In this document: one piece after another, positions 7,235 to 17,098 of the stretch
Layout of the letters: each line of letters opens with the position of its first letter
Numbering within the stretch: the first letter of the stretch is position 1
Assembly: GCA_040752595.1 (NCBI GenBank)
Contig: JBFMGX010000018.1
Span: forward strand, 1-36,996
Source: Candidatus Zixiibacteriota bacterium
GTDB taxonomy: Bacteria > Zixibacteria > MSB-5A5 > WJJR01
DNA: 36,996 bases
Direction of reading: 5' to 3'
Made by a program: the position numbers and the translations under genes
Notes under the pieces: model-generated
What the model was told of the DNA's origin: nothing
The model's input: the letters and a program-made list of their open reading frames with translations, nothing else
Database searches by the model: none

Positions 7235-9334
7235 ATGGGCCAGACCTCGTTGTTGAGGCGGCTCATCGCTCTCACCCCGATCGTCTCGGTTGTTGTGCTT
7301 GCGGTCAGCGCTGGTGGGCTCGTACCGAGGTGGGCACTGGCGCAGTCGCAGTGTCTTCCCGTCCGTGTCTTTACAGGCTGGGCGGGTTGGCCTGATCCCG
7401 GCCATCTCGGCCGCAGCATCGCCGGGGCGGGAGATGTGGACAAGGACGGCTGGGCGGATGTCATCATCGGAGGGTGGCGGCTGGCCGGGCAGAGTCAGGT
7501 TGATGCCGGCCAAGCCTATGTGTTCTCGGGCCGCACGGGGCAGAAGCTGCTGCGGTTCTATGGAGAGGACTGGGGCGACGCCTTCGGTTACGCGGTAGAT
7601 GGTGCCGGGGACCTCAATGGAGATGGATACGCGGACGTCGTGGTGGGCGCATTTGGGAACGACTACTGGGGCAATGGCGCCGGTCGGGCGTATGTCTACT
7701 CCGGGGCGGATGGCAGGTTGGTTTACATGTTCAGTGGCGGGCTGCCCGGCGACGCGCTGGGAAGCGCCGTCGCCGGTGTCGGAGATGTGAACGGAGACGG
7801 TGTGCCGGACGTAATCGTGGGTGCTGATCGAGAGATGGCCTCAGGTTGGGCGAATGGGTTGGCCTATGTCTACTCGGGGCAAGATGGAACGGTCCTCTAT
7901 GAGTTCACGGCGGGGGAATTCAGAGATGAATTCGGCTGGTCAGTCTCCCAGGCAGCTGACATAAACCGGGATGGGTACTGTGACGTGGTTGTGGGAGCAC
8001 CTGGCGGAGGTTGGACGCCCCCGTACCACGACGGACAAGGCCGCGCCTATGTCTATTCAGGGCAGGATGGGGCACTCCTGCACAGCCTGTCGGGTGAGAG
8101 CACAAGTGACCTCTTCGGTTTCTCGGTTGCCGGCGGCGCGGATGTCAACGGCGACGGTTACCCGGACGTAATCGTGGGGGCGATATGGAATGACAGCAAG
8201 GCATGGAACAGTGGATCGGCCTATGTCTATTCCGGGAAGACGTGGGAGGTGATCCACAAGTGGTCCGGGGAACAGGAGGATGATCGGCTCGGGCAGTGGG
8301 TTGACGGTGTGGGAGACATGGACGGTGATGGATTCGCAGATGTGATTATTGGTGCGATCCGCGCTCATGTGGCGGGGGAAGACAAGGGAGCGGCATACGT
8401 GTATTCCGGGCGGACGGGGGTGATGCTGTTCCGGTTGGTGGGCGAAAGGTCGGGCGACTGGTTCGGTCGGACGGCGTGCGGCCTCGGCGACATTAATTCC
8501 GACGGACTCCCCGATTTTGGGATTGTTGCACCTGCAAGTGATGCCGGGTACACGGACTTCGGGCGCGCCTACGTGTACATGCCATGCCGGGTTGATGTGG
8601 ATGTACTCCCAAGTCAGTGTCCCAACCAGGTCACCTTTGAGCGCGAAGTGACGGTTATTCGTCCGATGGCGGCTGGAGCTCGTGGACCACAGAACTTGAC
8701 CGCCGCCTTCGTCGGCAGTCCGTCGCTCGATGTCAGCACCATTGATCCGCAGACGATCTTGCTGGAGGGAGTCTCGCCGCAGCGAGTAGATGTCCAGGAT
8801 ATCACTGCACCTCCATGGATCAAAGAGACACCCTGCGACTGCGCCGTGCGCAGTCCGGACGGGTACCCCGATTTGGTGTTGACCTTTGACCTATCTGCGC
8901 TGGACAAAACAATCCACGGTCCGTCGGTCCTGTCTCCCTCGGAAGTTGTGAATCTGACCGCATTGTTGAAGACGGGTGAGCCGATTATCGGGCAGGACTG
9001 TCTGCATTTCGGTCTGCGGCCTATCCGTCTTGCCGGCGTAGAAGACTCGTTGGAATCTGCCACCATCTTGCTGGGTAATTCCCCGAATCCACTCAATTCG
9101 TCGACGACAATCGCCTTTTCGCTCCCCATGTCTGGGGCAACACAGATTCAGGTGTTCGACGTCTTGGGGCGGAAGATCGCAACATTGATGGATGACGATC
9201 TGGACGCCGGGCGTCATCAGGTCACCTGGGATGGCACCGATGGCGAGAGGCGTCCGGTTGCCTCGGGAATCTACCTTTATCGCCTGACCGCCGGTTCCAC
9301 TGTCGAAACGCGAAAGATGGTCCTGCTGAAGTGA
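7235..9334 (+). CDS. Secreted seven-repeat FG-GAP propeller protein with FlgD/T9SS-like C-terminal domain
   Basis: I start this at ATG 7235 (699 residues) because a signal peptide follows directly (LLRRLIALTPIVSVVVLAVSA, cleavage near ALA-QS); an earlier GTG at 7154 would put 27 polar residues before it. Seven FG-GAP units with Ca-binding DxNxDGxxD-type loops (GAGDVDKDGWADVIIGG, GAGDLNGDGYADVVVGA and so on) fit a closed seven-blade integrin-like propeller at about 40-440. A linker domain follows, then a C-terminal about 85-residue FlgD-like sorting domain (SPNPLNSSTTIAFSLP, then VFDVLGRKIATL, ending in RKMVLLK). The protein should be exported and surface-attached or secreted. Its role is unknown; adhesion is a guess from the fold. 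By eye the gene is less GC-rich than its neighbours. Its TGA overlaps the GTG of the RND fragment that follows. Confidence 0.9.
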   Translation: MGQTSLLRRLIALTPIVSVVVLAVSAGGLVPRWALAQSQCLPVRVFTGWAGWPDPGHLGRSIAGAGDVDKDGWADVIIGGWRLAGQSQVDAGQAYVFSGRTGQKLLRFYGEDWGDAFGYAVDGAGDLNGDGYADVVVGAFGNDYWGNGAGRAYVYSGADGRLVYMFSGGLPGDALGSAVAGVGDVNGDGVPDVIVGADREMASGWANGLAYVYSGQDGTVLYEFTAGEFRDEFGWSVSQAADINRDGYCDVVVGAPGGGWTPPYHDGQGRAYVYSGQDGALLHSLSGESTSDLFGFSVAGGADVNGDGYPDVIVGAIWNDSKAWNSGSAYVYSGKTWEVIHKWSGEQEDDRLGQWVDGVGDMDGDGFADVIIGAIRAHVAGEDKGAAYVYSGRTGVMLFRLVGERSGDWFGRTACGLGDINSDGLPDFGIVAPASDAGYTDFGRAYVYMPCRVDVDVLPSQCPNQVTFEREVTVIRPMAAGARGPQNLTAAFVGSPSLDVSTIDPQTILLEGVSPQRVDVQDITAPPWIKETPCDCAVRSPDGYPDLVLTFDLSALDKTIHGPSVLSPSEVVNLTALLKTGEPIIGQDCLHFGLRPIRLAGVEDSLESATILLGNSPNPLNSSTTIAFSLPMSGATQIQVFDVLGRKIATLMDDDLDAGRHQVTWDGTDGERRPVASGIYLYRLTAGSTVETRKMVLLK

Positions 9335-10320
9335 GTCGCGAGGACAACCTGCCCGAGCTGCGCATCAAGATTGACCGCGACCGGGCCGGGATTCTCGGGA
9401 TCAATGCCGCCCAGATCGCCAACACCATCAATACCTGCATCAACGGCTCGGTGGCGTCGCTGTTCACCGATCCCAAGAGCGGCAACCAATACAACATCCT
9501 GGTTCGCCTCAGCGAAGACTACCGATCGCGCGTGGAGGACTTGGGGGACCTGGTTCTGACGACGGCCAGCGGCGACCAAGTCCGACTCGGCAACGTGGCC
9601 ACAGTTGAAAAGGTCAATGCGCCCGTCCAGATCGACCGAAAATACCAGCAACGCCTGATCGAAGTGACGGCCAACGTCGTCGGGCGCGACCTGGGAAGCG
9701 TCGCCGCCGACATCCAGGCCCACATCGACACGCTCAACGTGCCGCCCGGATTCGAGGTCCACCTGGGAGGGAATGTCGAACAGCAGAAATCGGCCTTCGC
9801 GAACCTGCTGTTGGCCTTTGCCTTGGCGATTCTCCTCGTGTACGTCGTGATGGCGTCGCAGTTCCAGTCCCTCATCGATCCCTTCATCATCATGTTCACC
9901 GTGCCTCTGGGAATCGTCGGTGTCTTTTGGGTCCTGTTCCTGACCGGGACCACGCTTTCGGTCACGTCGTTCCAAGGTGTGATCATCATGGTGGGCATCG
10001 TGGTGAGCAACGGCATCCTGCTGGTCGATTACACCAATCATCTCCGCGTGCGCGGGTTACCCTTGTCCGAGGCGGTCATCAAAGGGGGCGTGACGCGCCT
10101 GAAGCCGATCATTATGACCACGCTGGCGACCGTGCTGGGCCTGATCCCGATGGCCTTGGGTCTGGGCGGGGAATCGACGCAGGCGCCGTTGGCCATCGCC
10201 GTGATCGGCGGGCTGACCGTTTCGACGGCACTGACGCTGTTCTTCATTCCGACGCTCTATACGGTCTTCGAGGAGAGATTCCGTCGACAGATGACAACTG
10301 GCGAAGACACGGCCGGATGA
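9331..10320 (+). pseudogene. 5'-truncated RND multidrug efflux transporter (AcrB/HAE1-type C-terminal third)
   Basis: The 329-codon frame matches the RND inner-membrane pump from the second docking region (LPELRIKIDRDRAGILG) to the C-terminus. It includes a pore/docking segment and five membrane helices (LLLAFALAILLVYVVMASQF, then PFIIMFTVPLGIVGVFWVLF, VIIMVGIVVSNGILLVDY, a segment containing LATVLGLIPMALG, and one containing AIAVIGGLTVSTALTLFFIP). Full-length pumps have about 1,030-1,050 residues, so roughly 700 residues, with the proton-relay helix 4 and most of the porter domain, are missing. RND similarity begins within two or three residues of the FG-GAP gene's stop, and the only possible start is a GTG overlapping that TGA, without a clear ribosome binding site. 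It is most simply a deletion or insertion scar (or an assembly join) and cannot be a working pump. No adaptor (AcrA) gene is nearby. Confidence 0.88.
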
Positions 10321-10478
10321 TCGCAACGCGCAGGCGACTCCTGCAGATTCCGGGTTGACCATGTCAGCCGAGGCATTAAGTTGCCGGTTGGCGTCGTTGG
10401 ATTCCCTGCCGAGCCACCAACGCCGGTGGCAGGCGCAATGATGGCCCGAGCTTTCCGACACCTGGCCGGAGGTGATTG

Positions 10479-12908
10479 ATGTCCGCAACACACCGGAATG
10501 CACCGCTGCTCGCGCTGTGGGCCGGCCTTGCGGGTGCCTGTTTGTTCCTCACGGTGGCGACCCCGAGCGCCAGATCGGGTGCAGTCGTGCAGACGCCGCC
10601 CGTCTACAGCGTCGACAATCTGCCGACGGCGGGCTCACAAGGGCGGGACGACGGACGCGGCGGGATCGCGTTCACGGAAAACTGCGGGCAGTGGGATGAG
10701 CAGGTGTTGTTCCAGGTCGCAGCCAGCGAGGCGACTGTCTGGCTCTGCCGCGATGGACTCTGCTATTCCCTCGTTCACCGTACGACCGCGACGCCGGGAA
10801 TCGAGCCGCACATCGTCGATAGAGAACGTGCCGCGGGCGCCGCGGCCGGTCCCACGGCATCAGCAGGCGTCGAGTGCGTGACCGTACGCGCCACGTTCGT
10901 GGGTGCCCACTCGGAGGTCAGCGCTGCCGGGGTCGGCCCGCTGACTCAGCGCAGCAACTTCTTTCTGGGCAACGATCCGTCTCGGTGGCGCACCGACGTG
11001 CGGATCTTCGCGCGCGTTGTCTATCACGACATCCGGCCGGGAATCGACCTGTGGCTCGAAGGCCGCGACGGTGATCTGACCGCCAGATGTGAAGCGGCTT
11101 CTGCCACGCACGACCCAGCAGTGCAGCTCCACTATGAGACATACGGTAGCCGGGCGCGCGCGGCTGTTGCCACCGACGGCGGCTTGACGCTCGAAACGCC
11201 TTGGAGCGTCATGGAATTCCCCGGTTCAATCCCGGTTGCCGATGGCACGCGCTCAACCCTCATCCGGGACGCCGCCGGAATCCCCGCTCCCACTGCCGTT
11301 GCCGTCGGTGACGGAGGAACCTCCGCAGGAGGACTCACGTTCGCCTATAGCACGTTTCTGGGCGGCGGCAGCGTCGATTGGGGATATGGCATCGACGTTG
11401 ACACGTCCGGTGCCGCGATCGTCGTCGGCCTCACGTACTCGACCGACTTCGACACGGTCAGGGCGTTTCGCGGCGACCAGCCGGGGACCGATGCCTTCAT
11501 CACCAAGCTGGCACCCGACGGCAGCGGCCCAGTCTACAGCACGTACTTCGGCGGCAACGATTACGACCGCGCCAACGCGGTCGCCGCCGGCCAAGACGGC
11601 AGTGCCTGCGTCGTCGGTCTTACCTGGTCGTCAGACTTCCCGCTGGAGCATCCACTACAGGACGATTCGGCATATGTCGACGCCTTCGTGGCCCGGATCA
11701 GTCCCGACGGCGATTCCCTGGAATTCAGCACCTACCTTGGGGGCAACGGCAGTGATGAAGCGCATGCCGTCGTCATCGACGCCGCAGGCGATGTGTGCGT
11801 GGCCGGGATGACTACCTCGCCTCAGTTCCCGACCGTGAATCCTCATCAGCCTTATCAGGGCGCTGCCGATGCCTTTGTCGCCAGGATTGATGCCTCAGGC
11901 GGATCACTGCTGTACTGCACCTGCATCGGTGGACATAGTGACGATCATGCGTTCGACGTCGACGTCGACGGCGTCGGGAACATCTACATGACGGGGTACA
12001 CGCTCTCGTCGGATTTCCCGACCATCAACCCCTTCCAGACCTACCGGGGGACGCAGGACGCGTTCGTATTGAAGTTGAACTCGACGACCAACACACTGGC
12101 CTTCAGCACCTATCTCGGGGGCAGCAGCGACGATGAGGGACGTGGCATTGCCCTCGACCAGAACGGGGGCATCTACGTCGCCGGGAACACGTTCTCTTCG
12201 GATTTCCCGCTCGTCGATCCCTACCAGACTGATCAGGGGACGCTCGATGTATTCGTGACGAAATGGAGCGCCGGCGGCGGCACACCGGCGTACAGCACCT
12301 ATCTGGGCGGCAGCCAGGTAGAGGCTGTGAGTGCGATGACGGTCAGCGAAACCGGCAACGCCTGGATCATCGGGTACACGTCCTCACCCGACTTCCCGTC
12401 GATCGACGCCATTCAATCCTACATGGGCGCTGGAGACGCCTTCCTGACCAAACTGCACCTCAATGGCCATTCGCCCGTGTTCAGCACCTACCTGGGCGGC
12501 CAGGGGCACGACATCGGGCGGGGCATTGCCCGGGACGCGAAGCACGGAATCTACATCACCGGACAATCCGGCTCATCCGACTTTCCCACGGCCAATCCAC
12601 ATCACGGTTATCGAGGGTACGATGACGCCTTCGCGACCCGGTTCATCGAGTCCCCATGCGCGTGCGATTGCTTCGGAAATCCGGATTGCGTTGAGCACCG
12701 GGTGGACGTCTTCGACGTGGTCATGACCATCAATGTCGCCTTTCGCGGCGCTCCCGCGGTCGTCGACCCGGACTCAGACTGTCCGCGCGATGTCACGGAC
12801 GTTGACTGCAACGGCCTGACTGACATTTCAGATGTGCTCAAGTTCGTCAATGTGGCTTTCCGCAACGCCCTCCCCTCAGTCGAATTCTGCGATCCCTGCG
12901 GGCCATAG
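10479..12908 (+). CDS. Secreted SBBP-repeat propeller protein with dockerin-like C-terminus
   Basis: A 809-residue exported protein. ATG 10479 is chosen because GGAGGTG lies just upstream. A signal peptide (LLALWAGLAGACLFLTVATPSA) is followed by an N-terminal beta domain (about 60-270) starting FTENCGQWDEQVLFQ and containing NFFLGNDPSRWRTDV, the DUF7948-type module that usually precedes SBBP repeats. Seven SBBP beta-propeller repeats of about 63 residues follow, each carrying an ST-YLGG-like motif and a SSDFP-like motif, evident as roughly 190-bp periodicity in the DNA. The last 80 residues have two DVxDVVxxINVAFR-like helices each preceded by a Cys- and Asp-rich loop, resembling a type I dockerin pair. 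The protein is probably surface-displayed; its ligand is unknown. It converges with the alpha-mannosidase gene. Confidence 0.9.
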   Translation: MSATHRNAPLLALWAGLAGACLFLTVATPSARSGAVVQTPPVYSVDNLPTAGSQGRDDGRGGIAFTENCGQWDEQVLFQVAASEATVWLCRDGLCYSLVHRTTATPGIEPHIVDRERAAGAAAGPTASAGVECVTVRATFVGAHSEVSAAGVGPLTQRSNFFLGNDPSRWRTDVRIFARVVYHDIRPGIDLWLEGRDGDLTARCEAASATHDPAVQLHYETYGSRARAAVATDGGLTLETPWSVMEFPGSIPVADGTRSTLIRDAAGIPAPTAVAVGDGGTSAGGLTFAYSTFLGGGSVDWGYGIDVDTSGAAIVVGLTYSTDFDTVRAFRGDQPGTDAFITKLAPDGSGPVYSTYFGGNDYDRANAVAAGQDGSACVVGLTWSSDFPLEHPLQDDSAYVDAFVARISPDGDSLEFSTYLGGNGSDEAHAVVIDAAGDVCVAGMTTSPQFPTVNPHQPYQGAADAFVARIDASGGSLLYCTCIGGHSDDHAFDVDVDGVGNIYMTGYTLSSDFPTINPFQTYRGTQDAFVLKLNSTTNTLAFSTYLGGSSDDEGRGIALDQNGGIYVAGNTFSSDFPLVDPYQTDQGTLDVFVTKWSAGGGTPAYSTYLGGSQVEAVSAMTVSETGNAWIIGYTSSPDFPSIDAIQSYMGAGDAFLTKLHLNGHSPVFSTYLGGQGHDIGRGIARDAKHGIYITGQSGSSDFPTANPHHGYRGYDDAFATRFIESPCACDCFGNPDCVEHRVDVFDVVMTINVAFRGAPAVVDPDSDCPRDVTDVDCNGLTDISDVLKFVNVAFRNALPSVEFCDPCGP

Positions 12909-12991
12909 AATCGGTTTCACAACACCTGAGGTGTGCGGTCGGATGCCCTTCAGGGTGAATCCTTCAGGATGAACCCCCACCCGACCGCAGC

Positions 12992-13020
12992 GCCGGGTGT
13001 AGGCACCCGGCCCCACGGGG
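12992..13020. terminator. Hairpins between convergent genes
   Basis: GCCGGGTG (12992-12999) pairs with CACCCGGC (13004-13011) around a TAGG loop and is followed directly by CCCC-AC-GGGG (13011-13020). It lies between two convergent genes, so it may terminate both. No clear T-run follows on either strand. A shorter palindrome, ACACCT-G-AGGTGT, lies upstream near 12925. Confidence 0.5.
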
Positions 13021-13083
13021 TCATGGGATGGCACTTCCGGCTATGAAACCAATACAAGGCTGCACGGATCAATCAAAAGGCCT

Positions 13084-16000
13084 TCACCGTCGCCTTCCGG
13101 GTGTGTCGGCAGCATTGTGGTAGAACCACCCCGGCGGCACCGCTTGCGGAGTCAGTCGGGGTCCCTCGATGCTGAGAGCCAACCCACGGTCGCCCTTCTT
13201 CTGGAACATGCGGATGGTCACCGCATGCAAACCCGCCTTCAGTCCCACCTCACCGCTCACGTCACCCATCCCGTGAAGACCATCGTTGTCCACCAACAGA
13301 GTGTCGTCGACGGAAAGATCGCTGCCGTCATCGGAGCTGAGAGCGAATCTGTACAGACCATCTGTCGGTACTTGGACGAATCCTCTCAAGACCAGCCCGA
13401 AATCCTCCTTTCGTGCAATCGTCGGCGTTGTGACCGAGTCCAGCACGACGGTCTTGAGCACCTTCAAGGTGTCGAACCCAGGCAGACTGTCCCAATATCC
13501 TTCATAGTACGAGCAGGCAAGGCCCGGGACCGTTCCTTCGGGCGACGACGGCGCGCGGAGGCCCAGACGATGAAACGTGTTTGCGGCCACATACGAATCG
13601 TCGGCCCCCGTCTTCAGCGCCCGTGCCTTGATTGTTGCGGTACTCGTCAGCACGATCGGCCCAGCGTAGACCGGCGATCCCAATTGCGGGGTGCTGTTGT
13701 CGAGAGTGTAATGCAGCTCAGCGCCGGGCACCGGACAGGCAAGTCCAACAACGAGACTGTCCACGAACGCCCTGCGGCCCGAAACGATTCGAGCCACCGT
13801 CGCGTTGGTGGCATCGTACAACACCTCCACCGGACGGACATCGTCGTACGGGGTCTTGGCGACGGTAGCGGCCAATAGACGGATGCGTGGATTTGCCGGT
13901 AGCGTGAGCGCCTGTGCATTCAGCGGCAAGGGTAGGGAGACCGAGTAGAGATACGTGAATTGGTAGGCCTCGTTTTCCCCGGCGGCACTGTGCCGATGGG
14001 TGCCATACCACGCGACCGGGGCGCGATTGATGTACGCGGGCGCGATGCGTTCCGGCACATCGGTGAATGAACCGGTCGCCAGTCGGTCGTTCCACTGCCC
14101 GATCGGCTGCGCATAGTCTTGAATCCACAACGTCGTGTCATGTCCATCGACGGAAAACGTCCCCGATGCGGGACCACCGACGGCGGTTGCCAGCAGACAT
14201 AATCTGCCCGACGAACCGGACGGCAGGGGAAGTGACTGGCCATGGCAGGACAAGACGTTCTTCGCTCCCGGCATCGTGGAGCCGAACGTGTACATGATAT
14301 CATGGTCAACCAGCGTATCCGGCAGCAACTCACCCGCCACCGTGTGTCCCGCATCGAAATCACCGTCCCGACGATTGTCGTCCAGACTGATTCCATCAAG
14401 GTCAAATGGCAACGGGAGTGAGCGACACTCGGGCCGCGGAAGGGGTGCAAGGGTCAGGTCCTGCAACCGCACGGCAAATGCCCGTGGCTGGTATGGACCG
14501 AGTGACGTTCTCAACTCGCCGTTCGACACGGGGGCGATTGCCATCGATTCCTCAGCTCCATTGACCTCCCGCGCCGCAACGATCGGCACAGCGAAATGGA
14601 CTCTGACATCTGGAGCGGCAACTCCTTCCGTTTCGCGCAGGCGAAAGATCAACTCGTCGCTGTCTTCCGCCATCTTGATGGTGTTGACAACCACCGGCGC
14701 ACGCAATTCGGCATCCCCAGCACGGCCCTCCGCGTCACCGCAAGAAACCAGGAGCAGCGAGTACGACTTCCCCAACGGGCCCTCATGTCGGGGGACTTGG
14801 AAGGCCCGCAACGGTTGATTGAAACAGGCGGCCCGGGCCACAACCGCACCATGCCGCCAGTCGCCCCTGTGCCCCACAAGCGCATAGGCAAAGCGGTGAT
14901 GGCCGATGTCCTGCGAGCTCTGGTCGCCGACCCACGACCAACTGTCGAATACGCCCGGCGTGTGAATCAGGGAGAGTCGTACGGTCGCCGAATCGGGGTG
15001 ATCCCATCCGTACTTGCAGTCGTTGAGTATGGCCACGCCGTATTCACCATGCGGCGTGGTCAGATCGGCCCATTGCTGCCCCGGGACCTCGTAGAGCAAG
15101 GGGTGATTGCGGCGACGCTGAATCGTCCCCAGCCCCAGGTCATAGGTCACATATTCATTCGCCGTCGTCAACGGGAACGCCGCTTTCAGAAGCGTCTCCC
15201 GCTCTTGCCAGTCGACTTCGGATGTGAATGCAACCCGATCGCCGGTGTCCCCCGCCGCGAGGGAGATCGTCGTATGAAAGACAGAAGTACCCGTCCGGCG
15301 CGTGACGGCCAAAGCCACCCGCGCCGGTCCCTTCTCGACAATCTCGATCTCCGCCGGTCCGCCGACGACGGTTCGCGACGGGGCCGAGATTTCATCATAG
15401 TCAATCTCCCAACTCGGCCAGCGGTTCGGTTTGTCGAATAGCAATTCCCAGCGGATGGGACTGGCCAGCAGTTCCCGCCCTTCGGACTTGTCGACAATGG
15501 AGATGACATTGCCGGAGGGATCGACGGTCACGCGGTAACGATGATTCTCCAGCATTCCGGCCGTCACGCTCAATCCCGTGCTCATCGCACACGGCGTCTG
15601 AGCCGGTCGCACGTCATACACAGCACAGCCGACCGACGGCACATCGGCCAGGAAGGTGACCTCCAGATTGCCGCTCTCTCTGCGAACGACTTGCGAGGGC
15701 ACCTCACGACCATCGCCCGCGAATACGCGCGCAGTCGCCGGTGCACCTGACGGGAAGGTCACTGTGGCCGTCACGACTTCTTGCCGCGCGAACGCGAGTG
15801 GGTTGTAGACCAGTAGCGGAACTCCCACGACCCAGGTGTCGAACCGGGGAGAGATGGCTTCCACGGCATGTGTCAACATGCCGGCAAACCGATTCTGGCA
15901 CAGGATCTCATCGTTCCACGAGAATTCATACGCCTCGGGGATGCTCGTTCCCGTGAGGTCGTCATGGAATTGATGCCACAAGAACCGGATCCAAGTCGCG

Positions 16001-17058
16001 CGCAGTGCATCACGTGGATAGTCCGCTCCACCCAAGATCCGCGCCATCACTGCGGCGCGCTCAGTGGCGTCGGCCAGCATTTCATTCTTGCGGTTCCATC
16101 GCTTCATCGCCGCTTGCGACGTGTAGCACCCGACCGCATGCCGCGTCATCAACAACTCGCCGCGATAGCGTGGCAGTCGCCGGGCATCGGCCATCGACAC
16201 GAGATCGACCAGATCATCGGAACCGACACTGCGAACCGACAGCGGGCCATCACTCTGCTGCGACTGTTCCAGCCATTCCACCGAGCTGTACGCTGGAGCT
16301 CCGCCGGTGTCACCGGTGCCGAAGTATCGGTAGGCCGCCGCCAGTCCCGATGTGTCTGATTGATGTTTGGCTTTGCGAATCCAGACGCTGTCTTTCGTCA
16401 GATCTCCCTCAATCTCGCTCACATAGTCGCCCGGACTCAGTGCGGCCGCCAAGACCGAGCCGTCAACGCCCTCCCAAAGACCAATGTGGAAGGGGACCCC
16501 GACCGACGATCCCCAGGTGAGCTTCTGTGTCGAGAAGCTCTTCAGGCCACAGTGCGCGGCAATCGACGGCAACGCATACCCAAAGCCGAAGCAGTCAGGC
16601 AACAGCACATCGCGGCTGGTCACGCCGAACTCGCGCTTGAAGAACCCATTGCCGTAGAGAGTCTGGCGCACGAGAGACTCAAACGAGGGCATATCGACAT
16701 CGACCGCGTCAATCCAACTCCCTGCCAGCCGCCAGCGACGCGCGGCGACATAGGGACCCAGACGGGCGTACAAGTCCGGGCGGTACTCCTTCAAGAGCAT
16801 GTAGCGGAAAGCGCCCTCGAAGCTGAAGGTGTAGTGGGGAAACTGGTCCAGCAGCCGGAAGTTGTCGGCAAACGTCGCCGGGATGTAGTGGTCGATCGTT
16901 GTGCGGATGCTCCATCGCCACTGCGTGTCGAGATGCGAAGTCGCCACGACCTGCAAGATCGGCTTCTCCGCCGACTTGGTTTCGTCGGCAGACTGCGAGT
17001 GTCCGATGGCCGTCCCAAGCAAGACCACCGCCGTACTTATGACTACCGCCCATCGCAC
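13084..17058 (-). CDS. Secreted GH38 alpha-mannosidase-like enzyme with chitobiase C-like and PA14 domains
   Basis: A 1,324-residue protein read from GTG 17058, behind AGGAGG at 17063-17068 and directly before a signal peptide (RWAVVISTAVVLLGTAIGHS). The N-terminal GH38 domain has zinc ligands His42 and Asp44 in SHLDTQWRW, the likely nucleophile Asp155 in LPDCFGFG, and the later LWHQFHDDLTGTS segment. The GH38 C-terminal beta domains follow (PLLVYNPLAFARQEVV onward). Near residues 1110-1170 is a chitobiase C-like module (AELHYTLDNSTPQLGSPVYAG), and the last about 130 residues form a PA14 carbohydrate-binding-type domain (GLYRFALSSDDGSDLSVDD). GH38 enzymes remove alpha-mannose from glycans. 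Fourth in a sugar-uptake operon, 40 bp after the permease, it probably supplies the sugar imported. Exact linkage specificity cannot be read from sequence. Confidence 0.9.
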   Translation of the reverse strand: MRWAVVISTAVVLLGTAIGHSQSADETKSAEKPILQVVATSHLDTQWRWSIRTTIDHYIPATFADNFRLLDQFPHYTFSFEGAFRYMLLKEYRPDLYARLGPYVAARRWRLAGSWIDAVDVDMPSFESLVRQTLYGNGFFKREFGVTSRDVLLPDCFGFGYALPSIAAHCGLKSFSTQKLTWGSSVGVPFHIGLWEGVDGSVLAAALSPGDYVSEIEGDLTKDSVWIRKAKHQSDTSGLAAAYRYFGTGDTGGAPAYSSVEWLEQSQQSDGPLSVRSVGSDDLVDLVSMADARRLPRYRGELLMTRHAVGCYTSQAAMKRWNRKNEMLADATERAAVMARILGGADYPRDALRATWIRFLWHQFHDDLTGTSIPEAYEFSWNDEILCQNRFAGMLTHAVEAISPRFDTWVVGVPLLVYNPLAFARQEVVTATVTFPSGAPATARVFAGDGREVPSQVVRRESGNLEVTFLADVPSVGCAVYDVRPAQTPCAMSTGLSVTAGMLENHRYRVTVDPSGNVISIVDKSEGRELLASPIRWELLFDKPNRWPSWEIDYDEISAPSRTVVGGPAEIEIVEKGPARVALAVTRRTGTSVFHTTISLAAGDTGDRVAFTSEVDWQERETLLKAAFPLTTANEYVTYDLGLGTIQRRRNHPLLYEVPGQQWADLTTPHGEYGVAILNDCKYGWDHPDSATVRLSLIHTPGVFDSWSWVGDQSSQDIGHHRFAYALVGHRGDWRHGAVVARAACFNQPLRAFQVPRHEGPLGKSYSLLLVSCGDAEGRAGDAELRAPVVVNTIKMAEDSDELIFRLRETEGVAAPDVRVHFAVPIVAAREVNGAEESMAIAPVSNGELRTSLGPYQPRAFAVRLQDLTLAPLPRPECRSLPLPFDLDGISLDDNRRDGDFDAGHTVAGELLPDTLVDHDIMYTFGSTMPGAKNVLSCHGQSLPLPSGSSGRLCLLATAVGGPASGTFSVDGHDTTLWIQDYAQPIGQWNDRLATGSFTDVPERIAPAYINRAPVAWYGTHRHSAAGENEAYQFTYLYSVSLPLPLNAQALTLPANPRIRLLAATVAKTPYDDVRPVEVLYDATNATVARIVSGRRAFVDSLVVGLACPVPGAELHYTLDNSTPQLGSPVYAGPIVLTSTATIKARALKTGADDSYVAANTFHRLGLRAPSSPEGTVPGLACSYYEGYWDSLPGFDTLKVLKTVVLDSVTTPTIARKEDFGLVLRGFVQVPTDGLYRFALSSDDGSDLSVDDTLLVDNDGLHGMGDVSGEVGLKAGLHAVTIRMFQKKGDRGLALSIEGPRLTPQAVPPGWFYHNAADTPGRRR

Positions 17059-17098
17059 GGTACACCTCCTGAGAGACGATTGTGAATCCCAGCGATCA

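Noticed and set aside
11330-12510. Regular DNA repeat of about 190 bp, possible tandem array or CRISPR-like signal
   Set aside because: The periodicity is the coding of SBBP protein repeats inside one intact gene; repeats are degenerate and there are no spacers.
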